The notes beneath the pieces are model-generated. The model was not told the origin of the DNA, did no database searches, and was given only the letters and a program-made list of their open reading frames with translations. Of a stretch of DNA of 60,000 bases, positions 22,899 through 33,346 are shown piece by piece. Every line of letters begins with the position of its first letter. The stretch's first letter is position 1. Source of the DNA: Owenia fusiformis (lineage: Eukaryota; Annelida; Polychaeta; Sabellida; Oweniidae); the NCBI GenBank assembly GCA_903813345.2, contig CAIIXF020000012.1, positions 36,440,528 to 36,500,527 on the forward strand. Direction: 5' to 3'. The position numbers and the translations under genes were made by a program.

Positions 22899-25800
22899 AT
22901 GATGATGAATAATATTCCGAAGCCAGAAAGGGTGGATTTCTCCAACAATTTGGAGAAACACTGGTTAAATTTCAGGAGTGAATTTGAGTTCTATCTAGAT
23001 GCCCTTGGTGAAATCACAGACAAACAGAAGATAGGACTACTCGTTACCTGTGCTGGGCCCAAAGCCAGTCAACTGTTTAAGACATTCAAATTTGATAAAG
23101 ACGAAGACTCTACAAATTATAAGGTTGTACTTCAACAATTTGACGCATACTGCATCCCAAAGCAGAATGAAACCTATGAACGTTATGTATTTCGGATTAG
23201 ATTACAGAAAAATGGAGAATCCTTTGAAGAATTCCTGTCAGATTTGAAGGTGAAAATCACCACATGCAAATATGGGACACTGGAAGATTCTATCTTACGT
23301 GATCAGTTAGTAATCGGAGTCAACGATGACACGCTCCGAGAACGCCTATTAAGGCAAGATGATTTGACATTGACAAACTGTGAGAAAATTTGCAGAGCTG
23401 CAGAGCAAACCGTTGAAAGAATGAAGACATTTAAAAATGTTGAGACTACTGCGTCTGCGGACATCAACAACGTGACAACTACCCCAAGGATGATAACAGA
23501 CTGTTCACAATGTGGATATGATCATGCTATCCGTAAATGTCCAGCGTATGGACAAACGTGCAACAAATGCGGCAAGAGGAACCACTACTCATCTAAGTGC
23601 CACATCACGAAAGGTGCGCGACCCAAGGAGTATGGACGAAAAAAGCGACAATCAGGCCGCAGAAAACAGGTGAACATTGTAAATGATGAAAATGAAACCG
23701 ATAGCAGTGACTGTGAGTATTACATAAATTTTGTAAATGAACAACCTGAAGAACAGTACTCAGAAATCAGTGACAATGAACCATCACATGAGATCAATGT
23801 TGTAAATGATGACAAATGGGTAGCTCCTTTGGTGGTCAATGGTGTTCTTATACCATTTAGACTAGATACAGGGGCCAATGCAAACATAATAAACCAAAGT
23901 GACTTGAAACAATTAAAATGCCCCCCTAGCATATTCAACAGAAATACGAAATTGTATGATTACAACAAACAGCCTATTGAAACATGTGGGGTATGTGTAT
24001 TACAGGTTCAAGTAAAAGGCAAGTGTCACAGGGTCCACTTTGTCATTGTAAAAAACGGAATTTCGTTGCTTTGTGATAAAACATGTGACAAATTGGGCCT
24101 TGTGAAGCGTGTCTGGGTTGTCAATAACAATAGACCTGTTAAAGAGGTCAAAGAAATGAAAATGCCTAATGTGAAGAGTCCTGAGGAAAGTAACATGCAT
24201 CACAATAGCAAATCACCTGCCACAAGGGTGGATAAATTGATAAATGATTATCCAAGTGCATTCAATTCAATTAGCAAGTTTGAGTCTATGCCTTTCACAT
24301 ACAAGATATCTTTGGAAGAAAATGCACAACCAGTTATTCATGCCCCAAGGCATGTATCAGTGCCTATGAGAGGTAAAGTGCACAGTGAACTTTCAAGACT
24401 TGAAACATTAGGCATCATAAGAAAGATTAATGACCCTACTGATTGGGTTAATAGCATGGTAGTTGTAAAGAAATCAAATGGTGATGTAAGATTATGTGTA
24501 GATCCTACAGATTTGAATAGGTCAATCAAAAGGGAACATTACCCAATACCAAAAAAGGATTTGATTATTAGTGAGATGAAAAATGCAAAGGTGTTTAGTA
24601 AGTTGGATGCTTCAAGTGGTTTTTTTCAAATTAAACTCCACCCTGAAAGTCAACCCCTCACAACCTTTAATAGTCCCTGGGGCAGGTACTGTTACCAACG
24701 TCTCCCACAAGGTATATCTAGTAGCCCAGAGGTGTTCCATAAGGCAATGGAACAGGTAGTTGATGGTCTAGACGGTGTACGAGTATATATCGATGATCTG
24801 ATAATCTGGGGAGAAAATGCAACTGAGCATGACATGCGCTTAAAAATGGTCATGGAAAGGCTGGTCAAATTCAATGTCAAGTTAAATAAAGGAAAATGTC
24901 AAATTGGTGAATCAGAAATTACCTTTTTGGGAGAGAAACTAACTCAAAATGGAGTTCAACTTGATGAAGGTAGGATAGATACAATCACTAATTTAGAGAG
25001 TCCAAAAGACAAAACTGGACTTCAAAGAATATTTGGGGTGATTAATTACGCTGGAAAATTCATCCCTAATTTGTCTGCAAGAACTACTCACATGAGGAAG
25101 CTTTTAGAATCTCAAGTTATCTGGAAATGGGAAAGCAATCATGAGCAAGAGTTCCAAGACATAAAAAAGGTCATAAGTTCATCCCCAGTGTTAGCCTATT
25201 TTGACCCTCTAAGGAAAACAAGAGTTTCAACAGATTCCAGTAAGGACTCACTAGGGATGGTTCTTATGCAACAGCATGGTACTGATTGGAAGCCAGTGGC
25301 TTATGGTAGCAAATCCCTTACAGAATGTCAAAAAAGATGGGCCCAGATAGAAAAAGAATGTTTGGGATTAGTTGAAGGGTGCAACAAATTTCATGAATAC
25401 GTATATGGGATGGATAAAATTGAACTTGAAACAGACCATAAGCCCTTGATACCAATATCCCAGAAAAATTTGAATGACATGACCCCAAGGTTACAAAGGT
25501 TGTTCATGAAACTGCAGAAATATGATTATACAATGATATACACCCCTGGAAAAAACTTGGTATTAGCAGACACCCTCAGTAGAGCAAGTTTCAGAACAAA
25601 AAGATCAGAACCAAGAATTTCAAAACTAGATATCCAGGTAGAAAATCAAGTGAACATGATATTTAGTGAAATACCTGTCTCAGAGAACATTATGAGAAAA
25701 ATCCAAATAGAAACAAAGAAAGACCCCATATTATCCAAGATTATTGACTATGTAAGAAATGGTTGGGAAAAGGGGTCAGAGAAAATATACTCCCAAATGA

Positions 25801-27002
25801 AACATGAAATTACTGTAGTGGATGATATTCTTTTGAAAGGGCAAACAGTAATTATCCCAAAAAGCATGAGAAAGGAAATATTGAATAGGGTCCATGAAGG
25901 TCACTTGGGAGTAGAAAAGTGTAAGCGAATAGCTAGAAAATCAGTATACTGGCCAGGCATTAATAATGACATCTCAGACATGATAGGAAAGTGCGAAACA
26001 TGTCTTGAGCTGAGGTACAACAATGCAAAACAGCCATTGATAAATGGTGACAAAACAAAAGGCCCCTGGGAAAAGGTTGCAATAGACCTTTTCAAGCTCT
26101 TTGATAAGGACTATCTTTTAGTGACCGATTATTTCTCAAACTACCCAGAATGTGTTCATCTGTCAAGTACAAAGGCAAAAACAATAATCAGTCACATAAA
26201 GTCAATATTTGCAAGATTCGGAATTCCCTTGAAAGTGAGAATTGATAATGCTACTATGTTTGAATCAAGAGAATTCAAGGAATTTGCAGACACCTATGAA
26301 TTTGATTTGTCATTCAGTAGTCCTTTCCATAGCCAGGGTAACGGAAAGGCAGAAAATGGGGTCAAAATAGTAAAAAGGCTGATGAAAAAAGCAATTCGCA
26401 GCAATACTGACCCACATCTGGCCCTGTTAGCATACAGGAATGCCCCATTAGAGTGTGGTAAGTCACCAGCAGAGCTCTTAATGGGGAGACCATTAAGAAC
26501 TCGATTACCATCTGCAATACAGGCCAATGATAGATTTACCAATATAGAGAAAAGTAAAGCCCTGCAGAAGGAGAAGCAGAAAAAATATTACGACAAAAAC
26601 ACGAAGCAACTTTCAGAGTTAGAAAACAATCAGACGGTTAGACTGAAAAGAAACCCGAAAGATAAATGGGATGTAAAAGCCAGAGTTGTCGCAAAAGTTT
26701 CCTCCAGATCTTACAAGGTAGAAACAGAAGGAGGGAAACTTTTTAGAAGGGATAGGAGAGAGCTCCTGTCATCAAAGGAGCCATTTAATGAGATAATGTG
26801 TCAAGACCTAGATATACAAACAAGACCTCCCACTCCTTGTCCCCCAAATTCCCATGAAACAAATCAATCAACCAACCCATCACCTGTTCCAACTAGTAAC
26901 AGGTTCAGTCCCTTATTAAACATAGATGTGGAGCATCCAGCTGCTGAATTAAGGAGGTCTGGCAGAGTGTCAAAACCAGTTAACAGACTCTGTTATAATT
27001 AA
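22899..27002 (+). CDS. Gag-Pol polyprotein of the Ty3/gypsy element
   Basis: One unbroken frame of 1367 codons. Domains in order: a Gag region (residues ~1-190), two zinc knuckles (~202-238; the second is C-x2-C-x4-H-x4-C), an aspartic protease with DTGA (~321), reverse transcriptase with LDASSGF and the catalytic YIDD box (~629), RNase H with a DSSKDSLG segment and ETDHKPL, an integrase HHCC zinc-binding segment (~997-1034) and a DDE core with AIDLF (~1060), RIDNATMF (~1116) and AENG (~1150), then a basic tail. Protease, RT and integrase key residues that I can check are all present. Gag and Pol are in one frame, so no programmed frameshift is needed. The start is the first of three ATGs in a row; the exact one is uncertain. 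Confidence 0.95.
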   Translation: MMMNNIPKPERVDFSNNLEKHWLNFRSEFEFYLDALGEITDKQKIGLLVTCAGPKASQLFKTFKFDKDEDSTNYKVVLQQFDAYCIPKQNETYERYVFRIRLQKNGESFEEFLSDLKVKITTCKYGTLEDSILRDQLVIGVNDDTLRERLLRQDDLTLTNCEKICRAAEQTVERMKTFKNVETTASADINNVTTTPRMITDCSQCGYDHAIRKCPAYGQTCNKCGKRNHYSSKCHITKGARPKEYGRKKRQSGRRKQVNIVNDENETDSSDCEYYINFVNEQPEEQYSEISDNEPSHEINVVNDDKWVAPLVVNGVLIPFRLDTGANANIINQSDLKQLKCPPSIFNRNTKLYDYNKQPIETCGVCVLQVQVKGKCHRVHFVIVKNGISLLCDKTCDKLGLVKRVWVVNNNRPVKEVKEMKMPNVKSPEESNMHHNSKSPATRVDKLINDYPSAFNSISKFESMPFTYKISLEENAQPVIHAPRHVSVPMRGKVHSELSRLETLGIIRKINDPTDWVNSMVVVKKSNGDVRLCVDPTDLNRSIKREHYPIPKKDLIISEMKNAKVFSKLDASSGFFQIKLHPESQPLTTFNSPWGRYCYQRLPQGISSSPEVFHKAMEQVVDGLDGVRVYIDDLIIWGENATEHDMRLKMVMERLVKFNVKLNKGKCQIGESEITFLGEKLTQNGVQLDEGRIDTITNLESPKDKTGLQRIFGVINYAGKFIPNLSARTTHMRKLLESQVIWKWESNHEQEFQDIKKVISSSPVLAYFDPLRKTRVSTDSSKDSLGMVLMQQHGTDWKPVAYGSKSLTECQKRWAQIEKECLGLVEGCNKFHEYVYGMDKIELETDHKPLIPISQKNLNDMTPRLQRLFMKLQKYDYTMIYTPGKNLVLADTLSRASFRTKRSEPRISKLDIQVENQVNMIFSEIPVSENIMRKIQIETKKDPILSKIIDYVRNGWEKGSEKIYSQMKHEITVVDDILLKGQTVIIPKSMRKEILNRVHEGHLGVEKCKRIARKSVYWPGINNDISDMIGKCETCLELRYNNAKQPLINGDKTKGPWEKVAIDLFKLFDKDYLLVTDYFSNYPECVHLSSTKAKTIISHIKSIFARFGIPLKVRIDNATMFESREFKEFADTYEFDLSFSSPFHSQGNGKAENGVKIVKRLMKKAIRSNTDPHLALLAYRNAPLECGKSPAELLMGRPLRTRLPSAIQANDRFTNIEKSKALQKEKQKKYYDKNTKQLSELENNQTVRLKRNPKDKWDVKARVVAKVSSRSYKVETEGGKLFRRDRRELLSSKEPFNEIMCQDLDIQTRPPTPCPPNSHETNQSTNPSPVPTSNRFSPLLNIDVEHPAAELRRSGRVSKPVNRLCYN

Positions 27003-27429
27003 TCACTTTTGATCAGTTAACTGGTTATTTAGACACTTGATGTCATTAAGATACTTTGATAATTTCAAAGATACTTAAATCACATGGGATATAAAAAAAA
27101 ATGAGAGTGTATCTAAAACATAAACTTTCGAAACTAGTGACTCCTATATTGTAACATAAAGCTTTCGAAATTAGTGACATCTATATTGCCTTTTTTATAA
27201 TCATTCAAACTTTGAAACATTTTTCTGAGATACTTTGAGAAGGTTAAAGATACTAACTATATTGTATGAATAAAGGGTGATTATAGGATGCAGTTTAAAT
27301 ATCAACAATTTGTAGATTATTAGTGTGCTATGAATAGAATTAATGTACAATCATTCATAGATTATTGTTTAAGAAAAGTCTTTATTATGATTGATCATTT
27401 GTATTATTTTATATTCCTTTACATTCTTT

Positions 27430-27442
27430 AGAAAAAGGGAGA
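27430..27442 (+). promoter_or_regulatory. Polypurine tract
   Basis: AGAAAAAGGGAGA abuts the TGTAATG start of the 3' LTR; it would prime plus-strand DNA synthesis. Confidence 0.8.
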
Positions 27443-27583
27443 TGTAATGATATCCAGTTTCTGGTATCATCTTGCTAACTGCCTTTGAGGTATTATGTTA
27501 CTTGTACATGTGTGGGATTACAAATATACAACTTGGTCTTCTAAAGCTAGAACTTGTACTGTCCAACTGTCCAGATCATTACA
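27443..27583 (+). repeat. 3' LTR, 141 bp
   Basis: Same ends as the 5' LTR. The only difference seen is an extra copy of 8 bp (CTGTCCAACTGTCCAG versus CTGTCCAG). Confidence 0.95.
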
Positions 27584-27657
27584 GAATGTGAATTGGAGAA
27601 TAAGTGGTAATCTTTTAAACAGCTTTGTAATAACTAACATATAGGCACAAATCACCC

Positions 27658-28259
27658 TTAAAGGAATATTCATTGCCAGACCCTTTCTCTCTTGATATGG
27701 TTGCTATAATCATATATATAGTTTCCATATTTAGCAAAACATGGGAAAATGTTTTAATATGGTCAATATTGATCATTTAAAATCTAGTGCTTATTTCCAG
27801 TGAGCTGCCATCTTTTAAGATTTCTTGCAGGAAGTGATGTCATCAACTTCTATAACCTTGCCCATAACAGTATAGGAAAGTAGCACAAAATCACTTCTAG
27901 ACAAGTGATCATTACTTTCTGTGCAAAAATATTTTCAGGGCTTGTCAACTTAGAATAAAACAAGAGATTTTCAGAAGGATTAAATAAGATGCAAAGTTGA
28001 AAAAGAATATTTAGCTGGTTTTGTAATTCTTAATAGCTCCTCACCTAATGCTATATGCAAAGTTGAGAGTCGATGACATCACTTCCTTTGTGAAATTTTA
28101 AAAGATGGCAGCTTACTGGAATTGAGCATCACATTTCTAAGTGATCAAATTTGACCATATCAAAACATTTTTGCGTGTTTTGCTCAACATGGCAAGCATA
28201 TATATGGTTATAGCTACCATATGAGGAGAGAGATGGTTTGGCAAGGAATATTCCTTTAA
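27658..28259. mobile_element. MITE with TTAAAGGAATATTC ends, 602 bp
   Basis: The ends are TTAAAGGAATATTC and GAATATTCCTTTAA. Inverted arms of ~200 bp continue inward (for example GCTGCCATCTTTTAAGA at 27807 against its inverse near 28100), with a single-copy centre. No coding content. Its ends resemble the TTAAAGG block at 1208-1714. Confidence 0.85.
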
Positions 28260-29240
28260 GACACCGAACGAAAATGAAACACCACGGCGCTCAAAAGTTG
28301 CAGCTCTTTTATATTTATTTGAATATTCTTTTTAAGTAATTGTTTACACAGAGGCCTATATAAATACTTAAGATAACGTTTTTTATTATTGCTCTTGTCT
28401 AATGTGTTGCTAATAATGTGCCAGAGTGCAGCGACATACATTAAAATGCCATTACTTGGTATAATTAATTAAATCCATTAAAATTATGTATCAATATAAA
28501 CTGAAAACAACTCATTTTAAAAGGTTGATATCAAGGAATAGCATGGGACCAATTATTGTCAGTAAACAACTACCTTAATCTTATTGAGACTCACACGTAA
28601 ATAAATTAGGCACATAATGTTGAAAAATATAAACTGATTTTTGTTAATATGTCAAAAGGAAATCAATAAATTGTTTCAGCGAAATCATAACTACGATTTA
28701 AATCTACAATTTTTAACTATTTATACCCATACCTACAATGATGTTCAAGGTACATAACATGCGGGGTACACCTAATCCCGCTTTCCGGATAATTCCTGTA
28801 TCCATAATCGCCAAATACATGTATCCCTTATGGTTGAATCTGATCCCACATGACAGAATTTAACATTATTTTTTATAAAAAATCAATGGATCATTTCATA
28901 ACTCTAGGTCTCACTAATAATACTCGAGTTATGTTGAAACAAACATAAATATAGTTTAGTCACCATATTGTTATGTCATCACCAAAAGTGGTGACATATT
29001 GTTATGGTCTCCGTTTTTGTGACGGCGGTTGGTGGATGGTGTTTGGCATCCGGCCAGCGTCTGTAATAACTTCCAATAACTTATCAATCACTGTTTAAAC
29101 CATCTTCAATTTTCCAAAATCATCTACAAGTTTTTAGTAGTTCAAACGTATTTTCTTTTTGTTTCTAGTTACATGTTACAGAGTTGACAGAAGTTGTTAT
29201 CCATTTTTTATATTAGTTTTTACTGGTTTTAGGTCTTATT
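28260..29240. other. 3' flank of the fucosyltransferase gene
   Basis: No exon is recognised. GTGGTGACATATTGTTATGG near 29000 and a similar GTCACCATATTGTTATG near 28959 form a short inverted pair that looks like a repeat fragment. Confidence 0.35.
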
Positions 29241-29665
29241 TCATTTGTCAAAATTTTCCACAGTGATATTATCATAATTGTAACAATTATTTTTAAATGA
29301 ATAAAAATCGCCCCAAATATTTTTATATGTTTTAACATCGCCTCTAGTTTCGTGTAATGTTCTGCATAGATCACACAATTTATTTCTTGTCGTGTCTTGT
29401 ATGTATGTTTTCTTCCATGAGAAATATTCATTATATGCAGTATTGTTTTTGTCCAAGTATTTCAAATATTTCGCAAGTGATTCAGGATTTGGGAAATCGT
29501 TAGTGTGAATGTAGGAGCCTGGTGGTAGGATTGTCTTGAAATTGTTATAGAATCCACGCACTATCGGTATTATGTTCATCATGAAGGAGTTTCTCCAAAC
29601 CTTCTCAGTGACGTAATCTCTACAGTCGGAGTTCTCGAACGCCAAGTAGAACTTGTAGGTTGCAC
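29241..29665 (-). CDS. Last exon of a GT10 alpha-1,3-fucosyltransferase
   Basis: The exon begins after TTTTTCAG at 29665 and stops at TGA 29241-29243. It carries the GT10 signature: KFYLAFENSDCRDYVTEKVW, followed by PIVRG and PPGSYIHTNDFPNPESLA, the GDP-fucose binding region of family PF00852. A cysteine pair C-x2-C follows near the end (KLCDLCRTLHE). Joined with the exons at 32109-32319 and 32543-33346 in matching phase it gives a 479-residue type II Golgi enzyme. It should transfer fucose from GDP-fucose to GlcNAc of N- or O-glycans; the acceptor cannot be told from sequence. Confidence 0.93.
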
Positions 29666-30057
29666 CTGAAAAATAGTTTTTTTTGGTTAGGCATAGTACA
29701 CATTGATATATTTTATAGTATCACTTGCATATGGTTACCAAAACTCTATTGCTCAAATGCACAAGCCAACAACGACTTAAGCTAAAATTAACTTTATACA
29801 TATTATCAATCAAATTATATCATAATTATAACTGCTTGATATTGTTCAAGTTTGGGAATAGTCCTCCAAGAGTGGTTGAGAGTAAAATGGGTTTGTGTAA
29901 TAATATCTGATAAATCAAAATACTATAACTGACTAAACTAGAAAAATGTCACAATATTCCGACGTAAATATTTTTAGATGTACATGATTAACTCACATGT
30001 CAGTTTAAATTGTGAAATACATTCAGATTCCTTATGCAGGGGTATATATTATCTTTT

Positions 30058-30088
30058 ACAACAACAACAACAGCAACAACAACAACAT
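30058..30088. repeat. CAA microsatellite
   Basis: A run of ACAACAACAACAGCAAC units in the fucosyltransferase intron. Confidence 0.85.
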
Positions 30089-30343
30089 TTAAAAGAACGT
30101 GTCAATTTGGGAAAGGGGGTTGAATGAACGTTTTCCCGATATATGAGCAAGGGCACGGAAAGGGGGTCTTATCACAGTTTTTTCTCCATATTTTGATATT
30201 TTGTTTATCTTGAAAAGCACAAAGAGACCTTTCAAATGAGCCATAGCTTATGTCAACATTTTTTCCTTGCAGATATAGACCAAAAAGACGGATTCGAATT
30301 AAGCACATTTCCTCTTAAACTTGGGCACATTTTTGTAATAAAA

Positions 30344-31685
30344 CCGGTGTCAACATTTATATAGACCGTACTAAATATGGTCCCTTAGACTATGGAAAAT
30401 ATTGTCCAGGACTATATTATCTAGAATAACAAGGCCGATGGACAATATTTACTTAGATATTTTAGTCCGTTTGCTAGAACTGGGTGTCCGGGACGGACTT
30501 TATTTACCAAATTATGGTCTCTATCTCGTCACACCGGACCATATTTTCTGGTTATAAATGTCAATGGACATGGGACATGTTTATGAATGTAGTCTCTGTA
30601 TAAATAATAAGGAGAAAAATAAGGATAAGTTGTCTCGGGGACAGAGGCAACCAGAAAATATAATCCGCTTGGACATGTTCATCAAGAAAATTAAGAATAA
30701 GTTGTCTCAGGGACAGACTTACCTAAAAATTATAGTCTCCTGTACGTGCATTGATATTAAAAAGAATCTCATCGAGGAGACGAATATGCCAGTGCACTTT
30801 AGTTCCATTTTATGCAGAATATGGTAAAGAAAAAAGGATAGAGTGGGAATTGAAAGCTCATAATCTTTGGAACTTAGCCAGAAAACGGAATTATCTACTT
30901 CCGTATATTCTCACAGCAGTCAAAGTTTTAGCCATGCCCGTCAATGACTCCAACCTTCTTTGCGATAGATGTGGCAATTTCTATAAGGATGCTATAAATC
31001 ACATGCTCATCGAAGTAATGAGTACAATCACATGAGGAATAAACTCATTATTGACATTGCGTTACCCAACAACCATCCAGCGTTCGATCCAAGAGAAATT
31101 TGTGCTTCTGTATGCGGCTCTGCCTCGGAGTCATTTGAGATACATAATTTAGAGCTCATCCCGAGATACATTCATATAGTGATATCAGACTCAGGGATTA
31201 GTCTCGTACCCTTATTTGCATAAACTTGCAGAAGATCTTGTAATCTGAAATTTTTATATTACTTTTAAAGATTGTAATTATGTTGTCACCTTGTTTATGT
31301 TTATGTTTTATGTTTATTGTATTAATCTAACAATGTAATTAGTTTATATGAAATCCGATTTGAAATCGGGAATAAAAGATACATACATACTAACGGTGAT
31401 TGGATGCAAGCAGAGATTTTTAATTCATTGATAAATATATATTACAGTACTACTATAGTACGACATCTATACATTTAGAAATAAAGAAAACAGCTAATAC
31501 CAAAATCTAGCCGGACAATCCATTCGTTCACTGCTGTCAACGTATTTATAGTCCGTTCGTATATATAATCCTGGGTTATATTGTTTACCAATACAGAAGA
31601 TATGGTCCAGTTAGGACCTGGGGTCCTAGAGTGTATGGTCCCCCGGACCATATATTCAGGGAGACTATATTTACTCTGACACCGG
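30344..31685. mobile_element. CCGGTGTCA-ended element with a LINE nested inside, in intron 2
   Basis: CCGGTGTCA at 30344 is inverted as TGACACCGG at 31677-31685, with partly matching arms (TTTATATAGACC / GAGACTATATTT). GGTCC and GGACCAT motifs and a central CACACCGG recall the palindrome at 7861-8205. A ~90-bp internal repeat with AAGTTGTCTC(A/G)GGGACAGA lies near 30625 and 30700. Confidence 0.55.
30785..31393 (+). pseudogene. LINE ORF2 3' end with TACA tail
   Basis: The plus strand encodes EWELKAHNLWNLARKRNYLL, a C-x2-C-x8-H knuckle (LLCDRCGNFYKDAINHMLIE) and, after one frame break near 31020, NKLIIDIALPNNHPAF to a stop at 31221-31223. The 3' tail ends AATCGGGAATAAAAGATACATACATAC, a terminal short repeat typical of some LINEs. 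It is 5' truncated and broken. Confidence 0.75.
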
Positions 31686-31689
31686 GTTT

Positions 31690-32100
31690 CCTTTGTCGAG
31701 GCTGATATTATATAGGCATCTTGATGTATTTCACATTTGATACTGCTTCCCAATAGCGGACAAAATTGAAAAATATGTTGCTTTATAGAAAAAATATCAG
31801 AGTTATGCTGTAAAGATATGTTAATAGTATCATGTCACTATATCTTGCAATTAAGATAAAAGAGAAATGATACACTTGACGCTGTTTTCAATAGCTTTTA
31901 CTCCAAGCTGGACCTCAAACAAAAGTGACGGTTAACAAAAAATGATATACCCATTGCATGATTTAAAAAATAGATTGTAAAGTTTTCTTGTTTTTAAGAA
32001 AAAAACATAGTCCACCGTTACAACTTTTAATTCATACATGTAATTTTAGGTTACAAAACTTAAAAAATAAACACAAATATACGAGTAAACATAAAGTTAT
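31690..32100. other. Intron 2 remainder of the fucosyltransferase
   Basis: No repeat or exon recognised. Confidence 0.4.
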
Positions 32101-32108
32101 ATACGAAC

Positions 32109-32319
32109 CTACATGACGGTAACATGCGCGCTTGTTTTCCGGATGAGGACACTGGAGCCATCCACATCGGCCATATATATCAACAGGAATGTGCCCTCGT
32201 AATTTCTGTACATAGACCTCACGTCTACTATGCGTTCTACAATGAGATGCAATCCACGCTACCAGCTTAGTTTTACCTCGTGTGTAATCCGGTAGAACTT
32301 TTGGAGGATGCGGATGTAC
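32109..32319 (-). CDS. Middle exon of the GT10 fucosyltransferase
   Basis: Acceptor TTTTGTATTAAG, donor GTTCGT (a weak match). It reads VHPHPPKVLPDYTRGKTKLV, AWIASHCRTHSRREVYVQKL and GHIPVDIYGRCG, the conserved (K)LVAWxxSxC...R...VxxLxxxxxVDxYGxC segment of GT10 enzymes. One base over at the donor completes a Gly codon with the last exon (HV-G-ATYKFYLAF). Confidence 0.93.
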
Positions 32320-32542
32320 CTTAATACAAAATGATAAAAATGTTCGCAACAGATTTTCCTTACATTAATGCTACGTCCCGGAGTTGGTATGTATAATGAT
32401 ATTTAAAAATGGGGTTGGCACCTCCACTACTGTAATTGCATTTCGGACGTTTTACATTGATTTCACCCTAAAATTGTCTCTTGAAATCACCAGAGATATT
32501 GTCCATTAAACCATGACAATACTTTACTTAATAAACACTTAC

Positions 32543-33346
32543 TTTATAAATACCGTGGTAGGAGTGAAAATCAGAGTCCAACCTGGTTGTCATGGTGAAA
32601 TTGAATGCATCATTCAGTTCAGGGTGAACAAATAATTGTCTCTTAGGTGCCTCGTAGCATCTGAAAATCCATTTTTGGTATGGTGACCTGTACTCAGGAA
32701 GTCCCCCTGCTTCAACCAAGTCATTCATCCGACAGGTGTGGAACATGACAACCTGAGCTTGTTTTAATTGTGAACGATCCGTGATTGCCTCACAGTGAGG
32801 TACGTCACAGTCAATGAACGCGTCAGTCCCAAGGGGAAGACAATTCGAGGCAAAACACTTTGTCCAAAGTAATATTTTTATCACATCAACACTGTTTTGC
32901 AATTTTTTTTGTTTATTGAGCATAACACCAGGTTCATAAAGCACTTTTTTACCAGTCACGACTGCAGGGTTAAACCTCACATCTGCAGTAATAAACCTCA
33001 CATCTGCAGTACTAAACCTCACATCTGTAGTACTAAAATTCACATCTGTAGTACTAAAATTCACATCTGCAGTTCTTTGATCCACCCCTGTAGAGATAAG
33101 ATCCAAAACTGAACTAGCACTGTTGTTCCTGTTTACATAATATATCCATCTGTTTCCAATTCTATTATTATATATTGTCCAGTATTTTTTCCCATATTCA
33201 CATGATTTGAAATCTGGAGGTTCACATCTTGGAATTAAATGTATTCGTCTTTGTTTATAACCAAATAAGGTAAAATTATAGAATATAACATAATAAAATG
33301 ATCCTGTTAGAACAACACATAAGTAATACATATATGGTTTGATCAT
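32543..33346 (-). CDS. First coding exon of the GT10 fucosyltransferase: anchor, stem, N-terminal domain
   Basis: The ATG at 33346 opens MIKPYMYYLCVVLTGSFYYV, a single signal-anchor segment for type II Golgi membrane topology. The stem has about five imperfect 8-residue repeats of the type ADVRFSTA. The N-terminal GT10 domain follows: DVPHCEAITDRSQLKQAQVV, then QKWIFRCYEAPKRQLF (the family has W...ESP) and FNFTMTTRLDSDFHSYHG, close to the family's FNWTMTYRxDSDIxxPYG. The exon ends at a perfect GTAAGT donor in phase 0. The frame also extends 10 codons upstream without an ATG. Ala for Ser in the ESP motif (EAP) and SYHG for PYG are small departures. Confidence 0.92.

Larger units (their letters stand above)
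22696..27583 (+). mobile_element. Complete Ty3/gypsy LTR retrotransposon, 4.9 kb
   Basis: All parts are present: two near-identical LTRs, a 5-bp target duplication GAATG (22691-22695 and 27584-27588), a likely primer-binding site starting TGG directly after the 5' LTR (22829), one Gag-Pol frame, and a purine tract GAAAAAGGGAGA directly before the 3' LTR (27431-27442). The tiny LTRs, single frame and two zinc knuckles resemble the Mag-type lineage of Metaviridae. Bases 27003-27430 are non-coding. There is no envelope gene. The state of the copy points to a recent insertion. Confidence 0.95.
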
